A DNA stretch of 64,000 nucleotides, taken from NCBI RefSeq assembly GCF_003460605.1, contig NZ_QTVN01000005.1, positions 186,001-250,000 on the forward strand. The letters run 5' to 3'. Each line of letters begins with the position of its first letter. The stretch's first letter is position 1. The notes below the pieces were generated by a model. That model saw only the letters and a list, made by a program, of their open reading frames with translations. It did no database searches and had not been told where the DNA came from. Made by a program: the position numbers and the translations under genes. Below are positions 16,211-25,186 of the stretch, one piece after another. Origin of the DNA: Ruminococcus sp. AF31-8BH (GTDB lineage Bacteria > Bacillota > Clostridia > Lachnospirales > Lachnospiraceae).

Positions 16211-16266
16211 GCAGGTATCGATAGCGGGAAACAGCCGCAAATAAAGAAACAGGAGAAACAATTATC

Positions 16267-17721
16267 ATGACGAAGATCAGAACCAGATTTGCACCAAGCC
16301 CTACAGGCAGAATGCATGTTGGAAATTTACGAACCGCGTTATACGCATATCTTATTACCAAGCATGAAGGCGGAGATTTCATCCTCCGTATTGAAGATAC
16401 AGACCAGGAGCGCTATGTAGAGGGCGCTGTTGACATTATTTACCGCACCATGGAGAAGACAGGCCTTCTTCATGACGAGGGACCGGATAAGGACGGCGGA
16501 TACGGACCGTACGTACAGAGCGAGCGCCAGGCACAGGGCATTTACCTGAAATATGCCAAGCAGCTTGTAGACCAGGGAGACGCTTACTACTGCTTCTGCC
16601 AGAAGGAAGAACTGGAGAGCATGAAGCGCGTAGTTGCAGGCAAGGAGATCTCTATCTATGACAAACGCTGCCTGAAGCTTTCCAAGGAAGAAGTACAGCG
16701 CCGTCTGGATGCAGGCGAGCCCCATGTAATCCGTTTCAACATGCCTACAGAAGGAACAACCACCTTCCATGATGTAATCTACGGAGACATCACAGTAAAC
16801 AACGAGGAGTTGGAGGATCTGATCCTGATCAAATCCGACGGATACCCAACCTATAACTTTGCCAACGTTGTAGACGACCATCTGATGGGAATCACCCACG
16901 TAGTAAGAGGAAACGAGTACCTTTCTTCCTCTCCAAAATACAACCGTATTTACGAAGCCTTCGGATGGGAAATCCCTACCTACGTACACTGCCCGCTGAT
17001 CACAGACGAGACACATGCCAAGCTGTCCAAGCGTTCTGGACATTCTTCCTACGAGGATCTTCTGGACCAGGGATTCGTTTCCGAGGCAATTGTAAACTAC
17101 GTTGCACTTCTTGGATGGAGCCCGGCAGACAATAACGAGATCTTCAGCCTCCAGGAACTGGTTGAGAAATTTGATTACCACCACATCAACAAGTCCCCGG
17201 CTGTATTTGATATCAACAAGCTTCGCTGGATGAACGGCGAGTATATCAAGAAAATGGATCCGGACGTATTCTATGAGAAAGCACTTCCATACATGAAGCA
17301 GGTTCTCACAAAGGACTTCAACTTTAAGAAGATCGCAGGTATGGTTCAGACCAGAATCGAGACCTTCCCGGATATCCCGGCGCTCATCGATTTCTTTGAG
17401 GCTGTTCCGGAGTACGACGCATCCATGTACTGCCACAAGAAAATGAAAACAAACGAAGAGACTTCCCTTACCGTACTCAAGGAAGCTCTTCCGGTTCTGG
17501 AGGCACAGGAGGATTACACTAACGATCCGCTTTTCGCTTCCTTAAGTGAATTTGTCAAGGAGAAAGGCTACAAGAACGGTTATGTAATGTGGCCGCTTCG
17601 TACAGCTGTTTCCGGCAAGCAGATGACTCCTGCAGGCGCTACTGAGATCATGGAGATCATCGGCAAGGAGGAGACCCTCCGCCGTGTAAACGCAGCTATT
17701 GAAAAGCTTGAAAATCTGTAA
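16267..17721 (+). CDS. gltX: Glutamate--tRNA ligase
   Basis: A 484-residue class I aminoacyl-tRNA synthetase. The HIGH-type motif is [17 protein letters not shown] at residues 8-24, and the KMSKS-type motif is KLSKRSGH near 255. The zinc-region equivalent (about 100-140) contains CFCQKEEL and RCLKLS. The C-terminal anticodon-binding helical domain is present at normal length. Lachnospiraceae usually make Gln-tRNA by amidation, so the enzyme may be non-discriminating; the sequence alone does not decide this. The stop codon overlaps the next gene's ATG by one base. Confidence 0.95.
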   Translation: MTKIRTRFAPSPTGRMHVGNLRTALYAYLITKHEGGDFILRIEDTDQERYVEGAVDIIYRTMEKTGLLHDEGPDKDGGYGPYVQSERQAQGIYLKYAKQLVDQGDAYYCFCQKEELESMKRVVAGKEISIYDKRCLKLSKEEVQRRLDAGEPHVIRFNMPTEGTTTFHDVIYGDITVNNEELEDLILIKSDGYPTYNFANVVDDHLMGITHVVRGNEYLSSSPKYNRIYEAFGWEIPTYVHCPLITDETHAKLSKRSGHSSYEDLLDQGFVSEAIVNYVALLGWSPADNNEIFSLQELVEKFDYHHINKSPAVFDINKLRWMNGEYIKKMDPDVFYEKALPYMKQVLTKDFNFKKIAGMVQTRIETFPDIPALIDFFEAVPEYDASMYCHKKMKTNEETSLTVLKEALPVLEAQEDYTNDPLFASLSEFVKEKGYKNGYVMWPLRTAVSGKQMTPAGATEIMEIIGKEETLRRVNAAIEKLENL

Positions 17722-19547
17722 TGAAAAGAAATCCATCTCAATTAAGAGCAATCGCTCACCTGTCAGGACCTATGATGGTTCTGGCAGGCCCCGGTTCGGG
17801 GAAAACCTCAGTGATCGTTGAAAGAACTGCATATATGACTGGTGAGGGCAAAATACCCGGATCCTCTGTTCTTGTTGTGACCTTTTCCAGGTCTGCTGCC
17901 AGAGAAATGAAGGAGCGCTTCCTGAAATTTACAAGACAGGTCTCTACGGATGTGACCTTCGGAACCTTCCACGGCGTGTTTTACGGCATTTTAAAGCATG
18001 CCTACGGGCTTGGCGCGGGAAATATTCTCTCCGAGGAGGAAAAGTACGCCATTTTGAAGGAAATGACCCTGGAATACGGACAGGAGCTGGCCCAGGAAGG
18101 GGATTTCCAGGAGGATGTGGCAAAGGAGATCAGCGTGGTAAAAGGAAACCGGATCGCCCTGGATCACTATTATTCCTCCTGCTGCCCGGATGATGTGTTC
18201 CGGCAGATTTACACAGGCTATCAGAAAACCCTGCGTGAAAGGCGGAAACTGGATTTTGATGACATGCTTCTTTGCTGTTACCAGTTGTTTGACAGGAGAA
18301 AGGATATTCTGGCAGCGTGGCAGAATAAGTTCCAGTACATTATGGTGGATGAATTCCAGGACATTAATCACCTCCAGTACGACATTGTGCGTATGCTGGC
18401 AAAGCCAAGGGACAATCTTTTCATTGTGGGGGATGACGACCAGTCCATCTACCATTTCCGCGGCGCCAAGCCGGAAATCATGCTGAACTTTACCAAAGAT
18501 TATCCAAAGGCAGAGACTGTGCTTCTGAACATCAATTACCGCTGTACCAAAAACGTGCTTCAGGCTGCCATGAACGTGGTGGACTGCAACAAAAAACGTT
18601 TCCAGAAGCAGCTGTCTACTCCAAATGAACAGGGAAAGCCTGTGCGCATGATGGAGTTTGACAATCCAAGGGAAGAGTATATGAGAGTTTCCGCTTTTCT
18701 GAAAAAGCGCCTGGATGCAGGGGAAGACCTGGAGGATACGGCAGTTCTTTTCCGCACCAACCAGGAGGCAGAGGGGCTTGTAGGCGCCCTGATGGAGTAT
18801 CAGATTCCTTTTACCATGAAAGAACAGCTGCCCAATCTGTTCCGCCACTGGATCAGCCGGAATCTGATGGCGTACCTTGAGATGGCAGCAGGAGACCGAA
18901 ACAGAAAGACGTTTCTGGAAATCATGAACCGCCCGAACCGCTACATTGCAAGGGATGCCCTTACATCTGCTACTGTTTCTTTTGATGCCCTGCAGGAATT
19001 TTACAAGGACAAGGACTGGATGTGCGACCGGATCACCACCCTGGAAACCCATCTTCGGATCCTTTCCACCCTGGCACCTTATGCGGCTGTGAATTTCATA
19101 CGAAAGGGAATGGGCTACGAGCAGTACTTAATGGAGTATGCCCAGTACCGGAAAATCCGCCCGGAGGAGCTTCTTGAGGTCCTTGACCGGATCCAGGAGA
19201 GCACCAAGGGGATGAAAACCCTGGAAGAGTGGCAGGCCTACATTGAGGATTACACAAAAAAGCTTGCCGAGCAGGCGAAAAAGCAGGAAAAGAAACGGGA
19301 GGGAATTGTGGTGTCCACCCTTCATGCAGTAAAGGGCCTTGAGTACGACAAGGTTTACATTATGAATGTAAATGAGGGCAGCATCCCCTACAAAAAGGCG
19401 GTTCTGGAGGAAGCCCTGGAAGAGGAGCGCAGGCTTTTCTATGTGGGAATGACCCGTGCGAAAAAAGAACTGACCCTGTGCTATGTGAGACGGCAGTATG
19501 AGAAGGAAAGAGACCCATCCAGATTTCTGGAGGAAACCGGTCTGTAA
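17721..19547 (+). CDS. UvrD-like ATP-dependent DNA helicase (shorter paralogue)
   Basis: A 608-residue SF1A helicase. Walker A is AGPGSGKTS near residue 22, motif II VDEFQDINHLQYD near 209, motif III VGDDDQSIYHFRGAKPE near 233, motif V STLHAVKGLEYDKVYIMNV near 531, and motif VI FYVGMTRAKKELTL near 574. It is about 100 residues shorter than the gene at 7390 and lacks the C-terminal Tudor-like tail. The ATG shares an A with the gltX stop (TAATG), which implies translational coupling to gltX. Exact repair role unknown. Confidence 0.87.
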   Translation: MKRNPSQLRAIAHLSGPMMVLAGPGSGKTSVIVERTAYMTGEGKIPGSSVLVVTFSRSAAREMKERFLKFTRQVSTDVTFGTFHGVFYGILKHAYGLGAGNILSEEEKYAILKEMTLEYGQELAQEGDFQEDVAKEISVVKGNRIALDHYYSSCCPDDVFRQIYTGYQKTLRERRKLDFDDMLLCCYQLFDRRKDILAAWQNKFQYIMVDEFQDINHLQYDIVRMLAKPRDNLFIVGDDDQSIYHFRGAKPEIMLNFTKDYPKAETVLLNINYRCTKNVLQAAMNVVDCNKKRFQKQLSTPNEQGKPVRMMEFDNPREEYMRVSAFLKKRLDAGEDLEDTAVLFRTNQEAEGLVGALMEYQIPFTMKEQLPNLFRHWISRNLMAYLEMAAGDRNRKTFLEIMNRPNRYIARDALTSATVSFDALQEFYKDKDWMCDRITTLETHLRILSTLAPYAAVNFIRKGMGYEQYLMEYAQYRKIRPEELLEVLDRIQESTKGMKTLEEWQAYIEDYTKKLAEQAKKQEKKREGIVVSTLHAVKGLEYDKVYIMNVNEGSIPYKKAVLEEALEEERRLFYVGMTRAKKELTLCYVRRQYEKERDPSRFLEETGL

Positions 19548-19693
19548 TATTTCCCCTTGTAAACACCAGGAATATAAAGTATAATGTGGAATGTTGTGCG
19601 AAACAGTACAGCATTGCAGCAAATGAGAAACAGAACCATTTGTCTGCCGTGAAAAGGCAGGCAGTGACCAGTTGCAAAAAGCAGTGGAGATAA

Positions 19694-20842
19694 ATGACGA
19701 AAAAACTGAAATGGAGAAACCGCTTATTCTGGATCCGGATCCTGATCATGATCCTGGTCCTTGCGGGTTCTTACTGCGCTTATGCGTTTATATACAGAGG
19801 AAGAAATGAGCCGCCTGCCAAGCGGAAGGTTACCAACCAGGAGGCGGCCTATTACACCTTAAGAGGGCAGATCCAGATGCTTTCCCAGAAGGAAGAGCTG
19901 ATGGCATTTGCCTTTGATGATCGGAAAAAAGAGCGGGAATACGGAACCTATATTATTCCCGGATTGAAATCAACCAGAACCCTTCTTACCAGCGAGGGTG
20001 ATATGCCGGCCATGTGCACCACTATGACGCCTCAGGGGCTGGCTGTAACGGAAGACTATGTTTTTGTAAGTGCCTACTGTCATGCGAAGAAGCATAACTC
20101 TGTGATCTACATGATCGATAAGGAGTCACACAGATTTATTAAAGAAATTGTTTTGCCCGGACAGCCTCATGTGGGCGGTCTGGCCTATGACAGCGAGCAC
20201 CAGATTCTGTGGTATTCCTCCAATACCCAGGAGCTTGCCCAGGCGGTAAGCCTTACCATGGAATCCATCAAGAATTATGACTATGATAAGAGCCAGCGTC
20301 CCATTGCGACCAACCAGATCGCCAGCCTTTACGGAATCGTAAGGGATTCCTTTATGACCTTTTATGAGGGTTGCCTGTACGTTGGCTGTTTTACTAAATA
20401 TACGGAAAGCGCCATTGCAAGATACGCAGTGGACGATGAGGGAAATCTGATCAATACCATGGATGAGGGACTTGGAATGAACTTCGAGATGGCAGTGCCT
20501 CTTGATTATTCCACCATCTCCGAGCAGGCACAGGGAATGACCTTCTATAATGACAAGCTGCTGTTGTCCCATTCCTTTGGAATTCTGCCTTCCCGCGTGG
20601 TATTTTACGAGAAATCCGACAAGCGTCTTTACGTAGATGAAAATTCAGCCATCAGCTATCGTTTCCCGGAGCGGATCGAGCAGATCTTTGTGGACGGGGA
20701 CGATCTGTATGTGCTGTTTGAATCCGCTGCCTATGCATACAGCGCAGCATCCGTGAATATAGTGGACAGGGTATTAAAGCTGAGCCTTCCAAGAATGGAA
20801 GAATACCAGAAAAGTACCCAGAACTCTGTAAGCCAGTACTAG
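19694..20842 (+). CDS. Membrane-anchored extracellular protein, likely beta-propeller, unknown function
   Basis: A 382-residue protein with a basic N-terminus and one signal-anchor helix (about residues 13-34); the rest should be outside the membrane. Repeated strand-rich units such as TPQGLAVTEDYVFVSAY, HVGGLAYDSEHQILWYSS, GCLYVGCFTKY, AQGMTFYNDKLLLSHS and IEQIFVDGDDLYVLFES look like blades of a six- or seven-bladed propeller. No catalytic motif is recognised. It lies directly upstream of the spoIIIA operon but has no obvious sporulation signature. The TAG stop is the first three bases of a palindromic repeat. Confidence 0.65.
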   Translation: MTKKLKWRNRLFWIRILIMILVLAGSYCAYAFIYRGRNEPPAKRKVTNQEAAYYTLRGQIQMLSQKEELMAFAFDDRKKEREYGTYIIPGLKSTRTLLTSEGDMPAMCTTMTPQGLAVTEDYVFVSAYCHAKKHNSVIYMIDKESHRFIKEIVLPGQPHVGGLAYDSEHQILWYSSNTQELAQAVSLTMESIKNYDYDKSQRPIATNQIASLYGIVRDSFMTFYEGCLYVGCFTKYTESAIARYAVDDEGNLINTMDEGLGMNFEMAVPLDYSTISEQAQGMTFYNDKLLLSHSFGILPSRVVFYEKSDKRLYVDENSAISYRFPERIEQIFVDGDDLYVLFESAAYAYSAASVNIVDRVLKLSLPRMEEYQKSTQNSVSQY

Positions 20843-20864
20843 AGCTTTTTTCAAACACGTTCTA
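20840..20864 (+). repeat. TAGAGC palindromic repeat family, short form
   Basis: TAGAGC, then TTTTTTCAAAC and ACGTTCTA; it equals the two ends of the 49861 element with the middle deleted. The first TAG is the stop codon of the preceding gene. Confidence 0.6.
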
Positions 20865-20918
20865 ATGTGCATGAATCCGGGATTGTCCACATATATTAAA
20901 ATTGAGAGGTGATACAAG

Positions 20919-21836
20919 ATAGAAGCAGAGCAGATCCAGAACCTGTTTGCAGGCAATATCCGCAGACTGTTGATAAATGCAGACCTTGATTATGACAAAA
21001 TATACGAGATCCGCCTGAGAGTGGGGCGCCCCCTGTTTTACACCTATGACGGCGGTGAGGGGTTTCTCACTGACGAGGACGGCAAATATGTGGTGACCCG
21101 GGAAGATTTAAAGGAAACCATGGAGTACGTAAGCGGCTACTCCTTGTATTCTTATGAGGATGAGGTCCGCCAGGGCTTTCTCACTGTTCAGGGCGGCCAC
21201 AGGGTAGGCGTTACCGGAAAGGTAATCCTGGATGGAAATGAGATCCGGGGAATGAAATATATTTCCTGCATCAATGTGCGCCTTGCCCATGAGGTGGTAG
21301 GCTGTGCAGACCCGGTGATGCCTTACATCCGAAAAAGAGACTGGGTGGCCCACACTCTGATCGTTTCCCCGCCAAGGGGAGGCAAAACCACTCTGCTTCG
21401 TGACATTATCCGCCAGCTCAGCAACGGGAAAGAAAAATTCCCGGGAATGACAGTGGGAGTTGTGGACGAGAGAAGTGAGCTTGCAGGGTCCTATCAGGGC
21501 GTTCCCCAGAATGACCTTGGCATGCGCACCGATGTGCTGGACGGCTGTCCCAAAGCGGAAGGCATGGAGATGCTGATCCGTTCCATGTCCCCGGCAGTTG
21601 TAGCTGTAGATGAGCTGGGACGGGAAGAAGATTTCAAGGCCGTGGAATCGGTGATCCACAGCGGCTGCAAGGTGATTGCAACAGCTCACGGCAATTCCAT
21701 TGAGGATGTGATCCAGCAGCCCTTATTTGAAAATCTGGTGCGAAGACGGGTGTTTGAGCGCTACATTTTCCTGGATAGGGGAGATCATGCAGGAACCATA
21801 CAGGGAATCTATGACAGAAACGGGAGGCGTTGTTGA
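20919..21836 (+). CDS. spoIIIAA: Stage III sporulation protein AA (AAA+ ATPase), probable AUA start
   Basis: About 305 residues. SpoIIIAA is the cytoplasmic secretion-type ATPase of the SpoIIIA-SpoIIQ channel made in the mother cell. Walker A is PPRGGKTTLLRD near residue 150, Walker B VVAVDELGREED near 230, and the C-terminal HGNSIEDV is typical. No ATG, GTG or TTG with an RBS fits the N-terminus. A strong GAGAGGTG (20904-20911) lies 7 nt before ATA at 20919. Reading from there adds EAEQIQNLFAGNIRRLL, the conserved SpoIIIAA N-terminus. An in-frame TGA at 20910-20912 blocks any earlier start. The nearest usable alternative is TTG at 20970, with no RBS. Confidence 0.9.
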   Translation: MEAEQIQNLFAGNIRRLLINADLDYDKIYEIRLRVGRPLFYTYDGGEGFLTDEDGKYVVTREDLKETMEYVSGYSLYSYEDEVRQGFLTVQGGHRVGVTGKVILDGNEIRGMKYISCINVRLAHEVVGCADPVMPYIRKRDWVAHTLIVSPPRGGKTTLLRDIIRQLSNGKEKFPGMTVGVVDERSELAGSYQGVPQNDLGMRTDVLDGCPKAEGMEMLIRSMSPAVVAVDELGREEDFKAVESVIHSGCKVIATAHGNSIEDVIQQPLFENLVRRRVFERYIFLDRGDHAGTIQGIYDRNGRRC

Positions 21837-22348
21837 AAACAACAGGGATCATTCTGATCATTTTTTCAGGAACCGGTCTTGGGCTTTGCAAAAGCATGGA
21901 GTTGTCTGGAAGACTGAAAATACTGGAGAGGCTGGCTCAGCTTCTTCTGCTGTTAAAGGGAGAAATCCGCTGCACGGGAGCTTCTCTTGAGGATGCCTTT
22001 TTAGATGTGGCGAAAAAGATGCCGGGAGAGTACAGGCTGTTTCTGGAAGAGACGGCCGGAAGGATCGGGGAGAGATCCGGCATTGCCTTTGAAGTTATTT
22101 TCCGGGAATGTGCCTTTAAGTGCCTGCCTATGGAGAAAATTTCGCCGGAAGAGCAGGAGTGCTTTCTTTCTCTTGGTGAAAAGCTGGGATATCTGGACAA
22201 AGAGATGCAGGTGGCGCAGCTGACCCTTCTGGAAGAGGAATTAAGGGAACGGATCCGGGAACTGAAAAGCGGGATGCCGAAGCGGCAGAAAATGTACCAG
22301 AGCATGGGAATTCTGGGCGGGATTCTGCTTGCTGTGCTGATGTGGTGA
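21830..22348 (+). CDS. spoIIIAB: Stage III sporulation protein AB
   Basis: A 172-residue protein with an N-terminal helix (about 4-22), a soluble middle resembling type II secretion F domains, and a C-terminal membrane helix (about 155-172) ending in GGILLAVLMW. Translation starts at TTG 21830 or TTG 21833 after GGGAGG, overlapping the spoIIIAA stop. Part of the mother-cell SpoIIIA assembly. Confidence 0.88.
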   Translation: MLKTTGIILIIFSGTGLGLCKSMELSGRLKILERLAQLLLLLKGEIRCTGASLEDAFLDVAKKMPGEYRLFLEETAGRIGERSGIAFEVIFRECAFKCLPMEKISPEEQECFLSLGEKLGYLDKEMQVAQLTLLEEELRERIRELKSGMPKRQKMYQSMGILGGILLAVLMW

Positions 22349-22367
22349 TGCCAGAAAGGAGGAGCCC

Positions 22368-22562
22368 TTGGAAGTCAGTATTATTTTTAAAATTGCTGCT
22401 GTAGGGATCCTGGTCTCTGTACTTTCCCAGGTGCTCAAGCACAGCGGCAGGGAGGAACAGGCATTTCTGGTCAGTCTTGCGGGACTTCTGGTGGTGCTTT
22501 TCTGGATCGTACCTTACATTTATGAGCTTTTTGACAGTATTAAAAAATTGTTTGAGCTATAG
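22368..22562 (+). CDS. spoIIIAC: Stage III sporulation protein AC
   Basis: A 64-residue protein with two membrane helices (about 4-22 and 33-52). The start is TTG at 22368, 5 nt after GGAGGAG. Size and order match SpoIIIAC, a small membrane subunit of the feeding-tube channel. Confidence 0.9.
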   Translation: MEVSIIFKIAAVGILVSVLSQVLKHSGREEQAFLVSLAGLLVVLFWIVPYIYELFDSIKKLFEL

Positions 22563-22569
22563 GTGGAAT

Positions 22570-22956
22570 ATGGACATTATAAAAATTTCTTTATTAGGCG
22601 TATGCGGTGTGATGCTCGGCTTTCTCATGAAAGGAACCAAACCGGAATACGCCTGTTTTATTACTGTGGGGATCGGGCTTGTGATCATGGGACTTGCTGT
22701 GGGAAAAATCCGGTATCTGTTTGAATCCCTGGGGAAAATCCAGGAAGCCCTGCCTGTGGATACGGAATATATTTCCACTCTGGTAAAAATGGTAGGAATC
22801 ACCTACATCGGGCAGTTTGCTTCCGGAATCTGCAAGGACGCCGGGTACAGCACCACAGCGGTCCAGATCGAACTGTTCTGCAAGCTGTCTGTGATGGTTC
22901 TGAGTATGCCTGTGCTTATGGCGCTTCTTCGGACCATTCAGGAGTTTATGGTATGA
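22570..22956 (+). CDS. spoIIIAD: Stage III sporulation protein AD
   Basis: A 128-residue polytopic protein with about four hydrophobic segments. The start at ATG 22570 follows TAGGTGG and is 7 bp after the spoIIIAC stop. Upstream in-frame codons lie inside spoIIIAC and are rejected. Its last four bases overlap the spoIIIAE start (ATGA). Confidence 0.9.
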   Translation: MDIIKISLLGVCGVMLGFLMKGTKPEYACFITVGIGLVIMGLAVGKIRYLFESLGKIQEALPVDTEYISTLVKMVGITYIGQFASGICKDAGYSTTAVQIELFCKLSVMVLSMPVLMALLRTIQEFMV

Positions 22957-24203
22957 GACCTAGCGGTGGGAGAAGGAAAACGGATTGGCGCAGAATCGTT
23001 TTGGGCTTGCTGCTGGCGCTGTTTTGCGGGCAGTTCTGCTCCAGGCAGGTAAGTGCCATGGAAGAGAGAAAGCAAAGTAATTCCTATGGGCTGCAAACGG
23101 AAAAGGATGCAGATGAGACCAATGCTGGAACGGTTTCGGGAACTTCAGATCCGGTTTCCCAGGAACTGGTTTCGGACATGTCCTTTGAGCAGGTTCAGAA
23201 GCTGATGGACGAGATGCTTGGGGAAGAGAGTTTTTCCATGGAAACAGCTCTGAAAAATATGATAAGCGGGGAAACTGTATTTTCAAAAGAGGCGGTGCAA
23301 AGCTTTTTGCGCAGCCTCTTTTTTGATCGATTGGAGCAGGAACGGGCCAACTTTATGCGCATTCTTCTGCTGGTGCTGGCGGCCGCCTTGTTTTCCAATT
23401 TTGCGGCAGTGTTTGAAAATGGGCAGATCGGGGATGTGAGCTTTTATATGATCTATCTTCTTTTGTTCACGATCCTGATGAACAGCTACCAAAGTCTTGG
23501 GATTTCCCTGGGAAAACAGCTGGACTGGCTGACCCAGTTTATGAAGGGACTTGCCCCTGCCTATTTTGTGGCGGTTTCCGCGGCAAGCGGGGCATTGACT
23601 GCCACTGCTTTTTATCAGGGAGTGCTGCTTCTTGTCTGGCTTGTGGAATGGCTGCTGCTCACCCTGATCCTGCCGGGAGCCAATTTGTACGTGCTTCTTT
23701 GCCTGGTAAATCATCTGTCAAAGGAGGACATGCTCAGCAAAATGGCAGAGCTTCTGGAAACCTTGATCAGCTGGAGTCTGAAAACCATGCTGGGGGCTGT
23801 GCTTGGGCTTCAGGCTGTGCGGGGGCTTGTGGCGCCTGCCATGGATGCCATCAAGCGGACTGCCATCGGCAAAACAGCGGGAGCCATTCCGGCAGTGGGA
23901 AATGCGGTGAACGTGGTGACAGAGCTGATTCTCACTGGTGCCCTTCTTGTGAAAAACTGCCTGGGCGCGGTGGCTGTGGTGGCTCTTCTTCTGGCTGGTG
24001 CAGGACCGGTGATCCATTACGGCGTACTTTCCCTTAGCTACCGTTTCCTTGCCGCCGCGGCCCAGCCGGTGTCAGATAAGCGGATTGTGGGCTGCCTTGG
24101 AACCATGGGAGAAGGGTGCGCCATGCTCCTTCGGATCATGATCACGGCGGAGGTGATGTGCATCCTTACCTTTGTGATTCTGATGGCGTCTGTTGGTGGG
24201 TAA
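22953..24203 (+). CDS. spoIIIAE: Stage III sporulation protein AE
   Basis: A 416-residue protein with an N-terminal signal-anchor (IVLGLLLALFCGQFC at about 14-28), an acidic extracytoplasmic region (to about 130), and then a hydrophobic core of seven or so helices. The ALFSNFAAVF and GAIPAVGNAVNVVTELILTG blocks are typical of SpoIIIAE. The ATGA overlap with spoIIIAD indicates coupling. Confidence 0.92.
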   Translation: MRPSGGRRKTDWRRIVLGLLLALFCGQFCSRQVSAMEERKQSNSYGLQTEKDADETNAGTVSGTSDPVSQELVSDMSFEQVQKLMDEMLGEESFSMETALKNMISGETVFSKEAVQSFLRSLFFDRLEQERANFMRILLLVLAAALFSNFAAVFENGQIGDVSFYMIYLLLFTILMNSYQSLGISLGKQLDWLTQFMKGLAPAYFVAVSAASGALTATAFYQGVLLLVWLVEWLLLTLILPGANLYVLLCLVNHLSKEDMLSKMAELLETLISWSLKTMLGAVLGLQAVRGLVAPAMDAIKRTAIGKTAGAIPAVGNAVNVVTELILTGALLVKNCLGAVAVVALLLAGAGPVIHYGVLSLSYRFLAAAAQPVSDKRIVGCLGTMGEGCAMLLRIMITAEVMCILTFVILMASVGG

Positions 24204-24274
24204 ATATGGAGTTATTGCCGATAGGCGGTCTGTTTGGGGAATGCAGCAGAAGCCAGTCAGGAAGGAGGTGTGCT

Positions 24275-24841
24275 ATGAAGGAAGCCATCTATAGCTGGAT
24301 CAAATGTCTTGCCATCTTTTACATTCTTCTGACCATGCTTCTCCACTTAGTCCCAACAGAGAAATACCAGCGCTATGTGCGTTTTTTCATGGGCCTGGTT
24401 CTCATGGTCATGCTGGTCACGCCCGTGCTTTCCCTTTTGGAAAAAAGCCGTCAGCTGCCAGACAGTTTTTCGGGACTTTACCAGCAGGAAGAGCAGAAGC
24501 GCCTGGAACTGGAAATGGAGAATCTCCAGAAAAACCTGCTGGAAACAGGAATGGAGGAGCAGCTTGGAGAAAATATTCTGGAAAGTTTGCAAAAGAATGG
24601 CATAGAAGTCCTGTATTGCGAAGTACATATAGAAGGGGAGCTTTTAAAAGCCTCTGTATGGACCAAAGAGGTGCCGGATGAGGATCTTGAGGGGAGGATA
24701 AAGGATGAACTTGGAAAAGAATGGGGAATCCGGGCTGAAAACTGTGAGATCCTTTCTGGGGAAGATGGGAACCAGACAGTGGGTGATCCTTCTTCTTCTG
24801 GGACTGCTTCTGACAGTGATCGCACTTCCGGTGTCCGATAA
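24275..24841 (+). CDS. spoIIIAF: Stage III sporulation protein AF
   Basis: A 188-residue protein with two N-terminal membrane helices (about 8-26 and 36-53), then a soluble domain with a long charged helix (QQEEQKRLELEMENLQKNL). Start ATG 24275 follows AAGGAGG. The last 45 codons overlap spoIIIAG in another frame and give an unusual Ser/Thr-rich tail, so the conserved part may end near residue 140. Confidence 0.88.
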   Translation: MKEAIYSWIKCLAIFYILLTMLLHLVPTEKYQRYVRFFMGLVLMVMLVTPVLSLLEKSRQLPDSFSGLYQQEEQKRLELEMENLQKNLLETGMEEQLGENILESLQKNGIEVLYCEVHIEGELLKASVWTKEVPDEDLEGRIKDELGKEWGIRAENCEILSGEDGNQTVGDPSSSGTASDSDRTSGVR

Positions 24842-25175
24842 AAAAGGGGAAAAAAGTTCGGGGAAAGGCCAAAGCACCGGGATTTTTACAGATACTGCTT
24901 CTGACGATGCAGAGGTACAAAGAACTGCACTGGAAGAAAAGCTGGAGGACCTTTTGTCAAAGGTTGAGGGTGTGGGGGAAGTGCGCGTAGTACTGATGAC
25001 AGGGGAGAATCCGGACAGCCAGAGCTTTTACAGCTCGGGAAAGGAAACTGTCACAGGGGTGCTGATCGCAGCCCAGGGAGCCGACAATTCTGTTGTTTCC
25101 CGGAATATTGTAGAGGCAGTTATGGCATTATTTCAAGTAGATGCCCATAAGATTAGAGTAATGAAAATGAAATGA
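24705..25175 (+). CDS. spoIIIAG: Stage III sporulation protein AG
   Basis: A 156-residue single-pass protein. A short cytoplasmic N-terminus is followed by a membrane helix (about 25-43) and a ring-building-motif domain from about residue 75 (KLEDLLSKVEGVGEVRVVLM). This homologue of type III secretion ring proteins forms the periplasmic ring of the channel. ATG 24705 follows GGGGAGGATAAAGG. An inner ATG at 24765 just before the helix is the alternative. Both place the start inside spoIIIAF. Confidence 0.88.
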   Translation: MNLEKNGESGLKTVRSFLGKMGTRQWVILLLLGLLLTVIALPVSDKKGEKSSGKGQSTGIFTDTASDDAEVQRTALEEKLEDLLSKVEGVGEVRVVLMTGENPDSQSFYSSGKETVTGVLIAAQGADNSVVSRNIVEAVMALFQVDAHKIRVMKMK

Positions 25176-25186
25176 GGAGAGGTAAA

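Noticed and set aside
16092..16266. T-box riboswitch in the gltX leader
   Set aside because: No T-box sequence, specifier loop or antiterminator/terminator pair is visible; the leader is occupied by two short interspersed repeats.
16339..17436. 365-codon minus-strand frame opposite gltX
   Set aside because: Antisense shadow of a well-conserved gltX; no RBS and no recognisable domain.
20939..20972. TTG at 20970 as the start of spoIIIAA
   Set aside because: No RBS precedes it and it would delete conserved N-terminal residues; the ATA with a strong RBS explains more, though it is unusual.
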